This document shows positions 1-5,334 of a DNA stretch of 9,039 nt, piece after piece; the stretch's first letter is position 1; each line of letters opens with the position of its first letter. Source of the DNA: JBHHYS01 sp046757645 (lineage in GTDB: Bacteria; Acidobacteriota; Terriglobia; Acidiferrales; 2-02-FULL-67-57); the NCBI GenBank assembly GCA_046757645.1, contig JBHHYS010000100.1:1-9039 (forward strand), given 5' to 3'. The notes beneath the pieces are model-generated. The model did no database searches. It was given only the letters and a program-made list of their open reading frames with translations, and had not been told where the DNA came from. The position numbers and the translations under genes are program-made.

Positions 1-72
1 CAGCTTGCCGGGCTGCGCTGAGGCGGTGCCGGCTACGCTTTTGGTCATGCGGGGGCGGGGAGGGAGAATGGC

Positions 73-510
73 ATGGAGACGACGGAGGTGGTCGATCACG
101 TCGTGCAGGACCATCGCATCATCCACGCCCGCCTGGCCGAGTGGGAAGCGGCGCTGAGGCAATTGACCGCCAGCACCTTTTCCGAGTCGCAGCGCGGCCT
201 GCAGCGGGTGTGGCGGCTGGTTCCCTTCTTCGAAAAAGAAGTGTCCCGACACTTTCGGGACGAAGAGACCCGCCTGTTCCCCGCCGTCACCACCCAGAAT
301 CCCGACAGCCAGAAGGCGCTGGCTCGCTTTGCGGGCGAGCACAACGAATTCTCCCGGCAATGGCGGGCCTTCAAGCGCGAGTTGCTCTACTGCGACGCGG
401 AGGGGGAAACCCGGCGGGTGTGCGAGCTAGGCACCGGGTTGATCTGCTTGCTGCGGCGGCACATGCGGGACGAAGAGCAGGAGCTGCTGCCCCTGGTGGG
501 AAAGAGCTGA
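73..510 (+). CDS. Hemerythrin-like (HHE domain) diiron protein
   Basis: This 145-residue soluble protein is a single four-helix hemerythrin/HHE cation-binding domain. Such domains bind a non-heme diiron centre and serve in O2 binding or sensing, NO or peroxide handling, or iron storage. The expected ligands are visible: H14 in the first helix (DHRIIH), H60 with E64 in HFRDEE, H90 in EHNEF, and H130 with E134 in HMRDEE. The repeated H-x3-E pattern is diagnostic. The length is normal for a stand-alone domain, with no signal peptide or membrane segment, so it should be cytoplasmic. ATG 73 is chosen because a purine-rich GGGGAGGGAG ends about seven bases upstream; another ATG at 68 is out of frame. 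It converges on the VIT-type transporter gene. It is one of three divergent hemerythrin-like proteins in the window. The exact role is not determinable from sequence. Confidence 0.93.
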   Translation: METTEVVDHVVQDHRIIHARLAEWEAALRQLTASTFSESQRGLQRVWRLVPFFEKEVSRHFRDEETRLFPAVTTQNPDSQKALARFAGEHNEFSRQWRAFKRELLYCDAEGETRRVCELGTGLICLLRRHMRDEEQELLPLVGKS

Positions 511-551
511 GCGTCGCGACCGCAGCCCGTCCGGGCGAAGGAATCTTCCTC

Positions 552-575
552 CCCGGCCGCCTCCCGCGGGCCGGG
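552..575. terminator. GC-rich hairpin between convergent genes
   Basis: A perfect 7-bp stem, CCCGGCC (552-558) with GGCCGGG (569-575), encloses a 10-base loop in the 100-base gap between two convergent genes. A second short hairpin, GGCG/CGCC, follows at 581-592. Neither strand shows a clear T tract after the stem, so intrinsic termination is only a possibility based on position. Confidence 0.3.
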
Positions 576-610
576 AGCTTGGCGGTTTCGCCCCGTCCGG
601 GCTCGAAGCC

Positions 611-1156
611 TCAGAAAAGATGGCGGAGCCAGTGGCCGACCATATAGGCCACCCCGGCGGCCAGCGAACCCACCAGCAGCATCTCCAGTCCACTGACGAA
701 CCAGCGGGCCCGTGTCACCAGGGTGCGCAGGCTGCCCACCACGAAGAGGGCCAGCCCGGTGGCGATGCAGGAACTCAAGAAGAGATGCTCGCTCGCCCGC
801 AGCACAAAGGGCAGCAAGGGAACCGCGCCGGCGGTGATGAAGGCCACAAAAATCGCCGCCGCATGGCCCACGGCGTGGGCCTGCCCTTCGCGGGCGACTC
901 CCTGGTTGTGCTGGAGCTGTTGCTCGGAGCGCGCCCCCAGATAGCTCCCCGCACCCATGGCAAAGCCGTCGGCCAGCAGGTTGGCGAGGCCGAGGATGAT
1001 GGCCACCCGGGTGCTGAGTGCGGCGCCGGTCACCCCGCTCACCACCGCGAAGGTGGTGACGATGCCATCGTTGGCGCCGAACACCAGGTCGCCGATGTGG
1101 TGCGCCCAGGAAGGCCAGAAACCGAGGTAGGCAGGACCGAGTTCGCGCTTCACCAT
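611..1156 (-). CDS. VIT1/CCC1-family iron/manganese transporter, short form
   Basis: This 181-residue integral membrane protein belongs to the VIT1/CCC1 (DUF125) family, whose members move Fe2+ or Mn2+ out of the cytoplasm. The family signature is clear: GDLVFGANDGIVTTFAVVSG at residues 22-41 (TM1) and a second helix with NLLADGFAMGAGSYLG at about 59-74. Three more hydrophobic stretches at about 98-120, 126-146 and 155-177 make five predicted TM helices. The loop between TM2 and TM3 (about 75-97) is only some 20 residues with few acidic residues, so the Glu-rich cytoplasmic metal-binding domain of plant VIT1 is missing. The start at 1156 lies five bases after the zinc-ribbon stop. It has no obvious Shine-Dalgarno, which suggests translational coupling. 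A longer in-frame reading back to 1309 is Pro/Arg-rich and overlaps the zinc-ribbon gene, so it was rejected. Export of iron would fit the neighbouring hemerythrin genes. Confidence 0.9.
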   Translation of the reverse strand: MVKRELGPAYLGFWPSWAHHIGDLVFGANDGIVTTFAVVSGVTGAALSTRVAIILGLANLLADGFAMGAGSYLGARSEQQLQHNQGVAREGQAHAVGHAAAIFVAFITAGAVPLLPFVLRASEHLFLSSCIATGLALFVVGSLRTLVTRARWFVSGLEMLLVGSLAAGVAYMVGHWLRHLF

Positions 1157-1161
1157 CGCCG

Positions 1162-1356
1162 TCAGGGGGTCGGATGGCGCTTGCCCCGCCGTCCGCGCCG
1201 CCTCTTCTTGCGTCCTGGGGGATCCGGGGCTTGGCCTCGAAGGTGCCGTAGGAACTGCGCCCGGGCCCAGCACAGGTGGCACTGCTTGCCGCCGTGCCGG
1301 GAAGTCCACAGCTGCTCAGTGCTGTCCAGCTTGCGCCCGCACGCCGGGCATCTCAT
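1162..1356 (-). CDS. Small zinc-ribbon protein with basic tail
   Basis: This 64-residue protein begins MRCPACGRKL and contains two CxxC pairs: C3/C6 in CPACG and C26/C29 in CHLC. That spacing is typical of a rubredoxin-like or zinc-ribbon metal site. The C-terminal third (residues 48-62) is very rich in Arg and Lys, which could bind nucleic acid or simply be disordered. No catalytic domain is visible. ATG 1356 is preferred because the protein begins directly with the first CxxC. The frame stays open back to 1530, but that extension has no recognisable motif. The ribosome-binding site is weak. The stop lies five bases before the transporter ATG, so the two form a tight pair. The function is unknown; a metal-handling or regulatory accessory role is a guess from context. 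Confidence 0.65.
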   Translation of the reverse strand: MRCPACGRKLDSTEQLWTSRHGGKQCHLCWARAQFLRHLRGQAPDPPGRKKRRRGRRGKRHPTP

Positions 1357-1555
1357 CCGTATTCTTTGCGGTGGTTGCCGGCGTTCGTTTACACCCCAAC
1401 CCGATGGCCGGCAGCCTCCCAGGCGTGCCGGGGGGAGGCCGGTGCGGGCAAGTGCAAAAACAAGCAGCCCCGGAATGTCACTCCCCGCACCGGCATGACT
1501 GCCGCGGTCATGCCTCTCCCCCCGGTACACCCAACCCGGATTGTCGCTGACTTAA
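1357..1555. other. 199-base gap between hemerythrin and zinc-ribbon genes
   Basis: No convincing gene was found here. The minus-strand frame that stays open through it lacks a family motif and a good ribosome-binding site. The only strong structure is the 23-base inverted repeat at 1492-1514. A T-rich stretch on the minus strand near 1455-1463 follows no stable stem directly. Confidence 0.5.
1492..1514. repeat. Perfect 8-bp inverted repeat with 7-base spacer
   Basis: GGCATGAC (1492-1499) is exactly mirrored by GTCATGCC (1507-1514) around the spacer TGCCGCG. It lies 42 bases after the hemerythrin stop and about 136 bases before the zinc-ribbon start on the minus strand. It could be a transcription-factor operator for the zinc-ribbon/transporter pair or the stem of a terminator. 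No T tract follows closely, which slightly favours an operator. The CATGA/TCATG core recurs at 6787-6808. Confidence 0.5.
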
Positions 1556-2113
1556 TCATGCCAGGACGTCGGCCGCCAGCTTCTCCATCAGGGCGTGGAG
1601 CCGCTGGTGGGTGCCGGCGCCCATCTTCTCTTCTTCAGCCGATTCAAAAGCGGCGGCCAGTTTGCTCTGCTCGGTGTCGGTGAGCAGCTTCTCCGCCATC
1701 ACGAAGAGCACGTTGTTTTCCTTATCGATGTGCTCGCGCAGCAGCCCCGCATAGCCGTGCGCGGCGTCCGCCCAGCGGCGGCCGGCGGTGCCCGCCCCGT
1801 GGCCGTAGGCCTCGGCCGCCTCCGCCATTTGCCGGACCAGCGCCCGGCCTTTCTCGTGCTCGGCCAGCATCACCCCGATGGGCCCGCCGGCGCGCGCCAG
1901 GCCCTTCTTTTCCAGCAGCGGAAACAGCAGGTCCTCCTCTTTGCCGTGGTGGCAGCGGTCGGCAAACAGGCGGAAAAACTCCCGCAAGCCGGTGAGCGTC
2001 TCCGGCGGGACCCGCTCGCCGCCCTGGAGGCGGCGCGCCACCTCTTCAGCGACGTCCAGCATCCGCAGGATAGCGTCGTGCTCCGTGCGGAGCACCGTTG
2101 TGGCCGTGGTCAT
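1556..2113 (-). CDS. Hemerythrin-like (HHE domain) protein, long form
   Basis: This 185-residue cytoplasmic protein is of the longer hemerythrin-like type. Ligand candidates are H12 (TEHDAI), H55/H56 with E59/E60 in CHHGKEED, H86 in AEHEKGR, and H128 with E132 in REHIDKENN. The CHHGKEE pattern and the insertion around residues 100-118 set it apart from the other two hemerythrins here, so it is not a recent duplicate. The family binds a diiron centre and has been tied to O2, NO or iron handling. ATG 2113 is preceded by a strong GGAGGGAGG about four bases upstream. An in-frame ATG at 2149 would overlap that site and is less likely. It follows the degenerate receiver by 63 bases on the same strand, which suggests cotranscription. 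Confidence 0.92.
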   Translation of the reverse strand: MTTATTVLRTEHDAILRMLDVAEEVARRLQGGERVPPETLTGLREFFRLFADRCHHGKEEDLLFPLLEKKGLARAGGPIGVMLAEHEKGRALVRQMAEAAEAYGHGAGTAGRRWADAAHGYAGLLREHIDKENNVLFVMAEKLLTDTEQSKLAAAFESAEEEKMGAGTHQRLHALMEKLAADVLA

Positions 2114-2176
2114 ACGCTCCTCCCTCCTCTTTCTTCCCCTGCGCAGCAAAACCTGCCGGGAGCCAGCGCCAATCCC

Positions 2177-2566
2177 TCAAGCCGCCTGGCGCCGATGCCC
2201 GCGCACGGCGTTGTCCAGTACGCGGGTGATTTCCTCCAAGGGAGTGTGGCGGGTGAAATAATCAAACGCGCCCCGCTCCATGGCGGCCAGATAGAAGTGC
2301 ATGTCCTTGTGAGCAGAAATCATCACCACCACGGTTTTTTGTTTGACCCCGTCCAACCAGCCCAGAGTGCGCTCGGCCGCCTGCTTTTCGCTGGGCAATT
2401 CCAGCAGTACGGTGTCGGGGGTGCGCTCCTCGAGGAAGCGGCGGGCGAGTCCCCCCTCCGGGGCGTAATCGAGGCGGTACTTCCCGCTGGCTTCCAAGTA
2501 GTCGAACACCCGCCGGAAAGCTGTTCGCGAGGCCACCACCAGGATATGCGGCAGGCGCTTCCGCAT
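2177..2566 (-). CDS. Degenerate receiver-domain (pseudo-receiver) protein
   Basis: This 129-residue protein has the fold pattern of a CheY-like receiver but has lost its phosphorylation chemistry. The acidic pair after beta-1 is replaced by A12-S13 (HILVVASRT). The phospho-acceptor Asp is Glu at E56 (TVLLELPSE). The Ser/Thr is retained as S84 (VMISAH). The invariant Lys of the K-P motif is R106-H107 (DYFTRHTP). There is no output domain. It probably cannot take a phosphate and may act as a constitutive protein-interaction module; Glu at the acceptor site sometimes mimics the phosphorylated state. ATG 2566 is chosen because TAAGGAG lies nine bases upstream; upstream in-frame codons back to 2638 lack such a site. 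It sits in the kinase series, 223 bases after the intact receiver, and may have its own promoter. Confidence 0.8.
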   Translation of the reverse strand: MRKRLPHILVVASRTAFRRVFDYLEASGKYRLDYAPEGGLARRFLEERTPDTVLLELPSEKQAAERTLGWLDGVKQKTVVVMISAHKDMHFYLAAMERGAFDYFTRHTPLEEITRVLDNAVRGHRRQAA

Positions 2567-2789
2567 AGTTGGGTGCTCCTTACCGGCAAGCAGCCCGGGG
2601 CAGTGCGAGAGGATTTCTGGCTTCGGGCTGCTGTGCACGCTTCGCCGCTCTTCGGGAAAGCACGCCGCGTGCCGCAGAGCCCGGCAAGGACTAACGCCCG
2701 TAACTGGCTGTGCAGAAAGTTGTTAGGCGAAAGAGCCGGCCCCGGGGGGCGGCGGAATGGGTGGGTTCAGCGGCGCGGCGGTGGGCCTT
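2567..2789. other. 223-base gap holding a candidate promoter
   Basis: No gene was found between the intact receiver and the degenerate receiver. The stretch at 2691-2726 is less GC-rich than its surroundings and holds weak dyads (CTAAC/GTTAG and AACT/AGTT). A good -24/-12 match follows at 2674-2659. The gap is long compared with the 5-base gap upstream in the series, which supports an internal promoter. Confidence 0.5.
2659..2674 (-). promoter_or_regulatory. Candidate sigma-54 (-24/-12) promoter
   Basis: Read on the minus strand the site is CGGCACGCGGCGTGCT. It matches the consensus TGGCACG-N4-TTGCW in GGCACG, TGC and the final W, with the GG and GC doublets exactly 12 bases apart. Transcription would begin near 2648, giving a leader of about 80 bases before the degenerate receiver at 2566. 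An NtrC-type activator is encoded in the window. Chance matches are possible in GC-rich DNA. Confidence 0.45.
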
Positions 2790-3206
2790 TTAGCCCAGGC
2801 GACCCGCACCCGGGTTGGCCAGCAGAGTGTTTACCTTGTCCACCAGCACCTGCGGGTCGTAGATGGGTTTCTGCAAATAACCGTCGGCCCCCGAGGCCGC
2901 CAGAAAGCGTTCGCGGTCGCCCTCCATGGCGTGCGCGGTGATCAGCAGGATGGGAAGAGTCCGGGTCTGCGGGTCGTCCTTGAGCAGCCGGGAGAGTTCG
3001 AGCCCATCAATCGCCAGGCCCTGGAAGGTGAAATTGGCCAACGAAACATCGAGCAGGACCAGATCCACTTTCCCGGCGCGGGCCGGGGCCAGGACGTCCT
3101 CGGCGGAGCGCCCCTGCACGCAGTGGAACCGGCCGCGGCGTTCGAGCGCCAGGGTGTAGAACTTCGCCACGCTCTGGTTGTCTTCGACGATCATAACCGT
3201 GGGCAT
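2790..3206 (-). CDS. Stand-alone response-regulator receiver
   Basis: This 138-residue protein is a CheY-like receiver with no output domain. It keeps all functional residues: acidic E8-D9 (IVEDN), phospho-acceptor D53 (LLDVSL), T90 (LLITAHA) and K113 (LQKP). The segment between D53 and the DGLEL motif is a few residues longer than usual (SLANFTFQGLAI), a mild insertion beside the active site. It lies five bases downstream of the hybrid kinase and so is almost certainly its cotranscribed partner or a phosphate sink/shuttle in the same relay. No strong Shine-Dalgarno precedes ATG 3206, consistent with coupling to the kinase stop. It cannot regulate transcription by itself; an effect through protein contact is expected. 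Confidence 0.92.
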   Translation of the reverse strand: MPTVMIVEDNQSVAKFYTLALERRGRFHCVQGRSAEDVLAPARAGKVDLVLLDVSLANFTFQGLAIDGLELSRLLKDDPQTRTLPILLITAHAMEGDRERFLAASGADGYLQKPIYDPQVLVDKVNTLLANPGAGRLG

Positions 3207-3211
3207 GGCGG

Positions 3212-4927
3212 TCAGCTGGGGCGGGTGGGGCTGTGAAGGAGCTGCTGCACGGCGGCGAGCAAGTGAGCCGCATCGAGCGGTTTGCGCAGCACCGGCGGCA
3301 ATGGATTCAGGTCGCGCTGGCGCAACCGGGCGGTGGCGCGGGCGGTCTCGTGCCCGGTGACCAGGACGGCCGGGAGGGCGAAGCGTCGGTGGAAGGTGGC
3401 AATCAGATCGATGCCGTCGCCGTACGCCAGGCTGGGACTCACCGGCAAGGCCCAGTCCACCACCGCCACCGCCGGGTGGAAGCGCTCGGCGGCGTCCAGG
3501 GCGTCGGCAAAGCTGGCGGCGGTGATCACGGCGAAGCCTTCCCGGGCCAGCAACTCTTTCACGTACTTGCGGAATCCGGGATCGTTGTCCACCACCAGAA
3601 TCCGCGCCCCCTCCCGGGACCCGGCGATGAGCAGGGTTTCGTAGTCAGCGCGGTGGGGGTGCTCCTCCACAGAAATGTCGCAGGGGACAGTGAATCGCAC
3701 CGTGGTTCCCAGGCCTTTGCCCGGGCTGTCCAGCTCGATTCGCCCCCCCATCATCTCCACCAACCGCCGGCTGATGGCCAGCCCCAGGCCGCTACCCCCG
3801 TGGCGCCGGGTGAAGCTGGTGTCGACCTGTTTGAATTTTTCGAACAGCCCCGCCTGCTTTTCCGGGGGAATCCCGATGCCGGTGTCCTGGACTTCGATGA
3901 ACACGTGGCCGGGGACGCGCTCGGTGTCCGCCCGCAGCGTCACCCAGCCCTGGTCGGTGAACTTCACCCCGTTGCCCAGCAGGTTGATCAAGACCTGGCG
4001 GAGGCGACTTTCATCGGCGCGCACCGCGGGCAGCTCGCTGCTGGCGGTTTCGTCCACCACCAGCAGCCCTTTCTCGTCGGCTTGCACTTTCACCACCGCC
4101 AGCACTTGGTCGAACAGAGGCCGCAGCTCCACCCGCTCGGGGGTGAGCCGCAGCTTGCCGGCTTCGATCTTGGCAATGTCCAAAATGTCGTTGACGATCC
4201 CCAACAGGTGCTGGGCGCTCTCGAAGACGTCGCCCAGCAATTCGCGCTCCTCGTCCCGGCTCTGGCAGAGCCCGTCTAGGATCAGCTTGCTGAACCCCAA
4301 AATGGAGTTCAGCGGGGTGCGCAACTCGTGCGAGGTGTGGGCCAGGAACTCGTCTTTTACCCGGCTGAGCTCGGCCAGCTCCAGGTTGGCGGCTTCCAGG
4401 CGGGCATTGAGCTCGCGTAACTCCCGCACGCTGGCCTCGAAATAGGACTCGCACATCAGGTTCAGGTCGAGGTCGAGGATCTTGTTCAGGGCGCGCTTGG
4501 TGGCGATGGCGCCCCTGGGGTCGACCAGCTCGCGGTCCACCGCCTCCAGCAGGAAGGTGCGCACCACGTTCATCGCCCCGATGACATATTTCTGCGGCAC
4601 AGCCGCCTGCACGTGCCGCCGGCCAATCTCCATGCGCTCGGCGGCGTAGGCTTCATCGTAGCGCCCCCCAAAGAGCCCCCGGGCCCACGCTTGCAGGGTG
4701 CCCTTCAGGCGGGTCAACTGCGCCGGCCCGGAGAAGATCCGGGCGGCATTCGGGTGCTCCAAAATCTTCTCATAGAAAAGCTCGGCCAGGGTGGGCAGGT
4801 GCGGTTCCAGCGCCGGCCCGGCCGCCACCAGCAAGCGAACATCGGCTTCGCTCAAGCCGATGTAGTGCTTTACTTCCTCCAAAAAAGTATCAATAGGTGC
4901 TTGCCGCCGCTCTGCCGGGCGCGTCAT
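3212..4927 (-). CDS. Protoglobin-sensor hybrid histidine kinase
   Basis: This 571-residue soluble hybrid kinase has three parts. Residues about 15-165 resemble a protoglobin/globin-coupled-sensor domain, with H105 in EIGRRHVQAAVPQKYVIGA as the likely proximal heme ligand. A linker coiled coil (about 160-190) leads to the HisKA H-box SHELRTPLN (H200). The ATPase domain follows with an N box near 314-322, DTGIGIP (348-354), the F box FEKFKQVD and GGSGLGLAI (377-385). Residues about 442-565 are a receiver with D447/D449, acceptor D491, T524 and K549. Globin-coupled kinases sense O2, NO or CO through heme; the ligand here is unknown. ATG 4927 is chosen for its AGGAGAG six bases upstream. The open frame continues to 5269, but that extension is the antisense of another gene. 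No TM segment is visible, so it is cytoplasmic. It heads the minus-strand series. Confidence 0.93.
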   Translation of the reverse strand: MTRPAERRQAPIDTFLEEVKHYIGLSEADVRLLVAAGPALEPHLPTLAELFYEKILEHPNAARIFSGPAQLTRLKGTLQAWARGLFGGRYDEAYAAERMEIGRRHVQAAVPQKYVIGAMNVVRTFLLEAVDRELVDPRGAIATKRALNKILDLDLNLMCESYFEASVRELRELNARLEAANLELAELSRVKDEFLAHTSHELRTPLNSILGFSKLILDGLCQSRDEERELLGDVFESAQHLLGIVNDILDIAKIEAGKLRLTPERVELRPLFDQVLAVVKVQADEKGLLVVDETASSELPAVRADESRLRQVLINLLGNGVKFTDQGWVTLRADTERVPGHVFIEVQDTGIGIPPEKQAGLFEKFKQVDTSFTRRHGGSGLGLAISRRLVEMMGGRIELDSPGKGLGTTVRFTVPCDISVEEHPHRADYETLLIAGSREGARILVVDNDPGFRKYVKELLAREGFAVITAASFADALDAAERFHPAVAVVDWALPVSPSLAYGDGIDLIATFHRRFALPAVLVTGHETARATARLRQRDLNPLPPVLRKPLDAAHLLAAVQQLLHSPTRPS

Positions 4928-4939
4928 AATTGTCTCTCC

Positions 4940-4950
4940 TATCAATGATA
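4940..4950. promoter_or_regulatory. 11-base palindrome in the divergent promoter gap
   Basis: TATCA-A-TGATA (4940-4950) is a perfect inverted repeat in the 34-base gap between the divergent kinase and HAMP/DHp genes. On the minus strand it overlaps TGTTATCAT, a fair extended -10 element, and abuts the kinase ribosome-binding site. A protein bound here could control both directions. The site differs from the usual FNR/CRP box (TTGAT-N4-ATCAA). The binding factor is unknown. Confidence 0.4.
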
Positions 4951-4961
4951 ACATTGACCCT

Positions 4962-5321
4962 GTGCCGAGCAGCAACCAGATTGTGCCCACCATGAGCTGG
5001 GCGGCCGAGTTGTGCCGGGCGTTCCGCGAGTTGCACGCCGGCGGGCGCCCGCGGGTGGGTTTTGCCGGCCGGGATGACACGGTGGGGGATGTAGGGCGGG
5101 CGTTCAACGCCCTGGCGGCGGAGCTCGAGCAAGTCGGCGCCAACGGCTTGACCCGCGCCCACGCCCATCGCCTCCGCAACCGCCTGGCAGGCATCCTGGC
5201 GGCGCTGCATCTGCTCGCCGAAAGCGGTGCGCTGACGGCCGACCAACAGGCGGGCCTGCAAGAGATCATCCAGGAGGCGCGGACGCTCGAGACCGCCGCC
5301 CTCCGCCCCCGGGGACGGTAA
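4962..5321 (+). CDS. Small HAMP plus DHp-like phosphotransfer candidate
   Basis: This soluble protein of about 119 residues has two recognisable segments. Residues about 14-56 resemble a HAMP domain (VGDVGRAFNALAAELE), but there is no membrane helix before it. Residues about 64-110 resemble a histidine-kinase dimerisation helix pair, with H69 in AHRLRNRLAGILAALHLL as the possible phospho-accepting His. No ATP-binding domain follows, so it cannot be a complete kinase. It could pass phosphate between receivers, as the DHp-like phosphotransferase ChpT does, or be a remnant of a larger kinase. The start is uncertain: GTG 4962 and ATG 4992 both lack a good ribosome-binding site. Codon usage is as GC-biased as its neighbours, which supports a real gene. 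Its stop lies 13 bases before the NtrC-type activator, so the two are likely cotranscribed. Confidence 0.7.
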   Translation: MPSSNQIVPTMSWAAELCRAFRELHAGGRPRVGFAGRDDTVGDVGRAFNALAAELEQVGANGLTRAHAHRLRNRLAGILAALHLLAESGALTADQQAGLQEIIQEARTLETAALRPRGR

Positions 5322-5334
5322 GCAAGGGAAAGCC

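Noticed and set aside
1..48. Possible divergent gene start on the minus strand (ATG at 48, MTKSVAGTASAQPGKL) or a plus-strand gene end at 21
   Set aside because: Either is possible, but the minus ATG has a pyrimidine-rich upstream with no ribosome-binding site, and only a few codons are visible, so neither can be supported.
1381..1440. Sigma-54-like GGCACG on the minus strand before the zinc-ribbon gene
   Set aside because: The nearest GC doublet is 14 rather than 12 bases from the GG, so the spacing is wrong.
1595..2941. Plus-strand 448-codon open frame
   Set aside because: It runs antisense through the hemerythrin and pseudo-receiver genes, has no family motif, and is the kind of long shadow frame expected opposite GC-rich genes.
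3233..4279. Plus-strand 348-codon open frame
   Set aside because: It is antisense to the hybrid kinase, whose motifs are complete; the translation is Gln/Gly/His-rich without domains.
4928..5269. N-terminal extension of the kinase frame
   Set aside because: It is Ser/Arg/Ala-rich, antisense to the HAMP/DHp gene, and a strong ribosome-binding site precedes ATG 4927.
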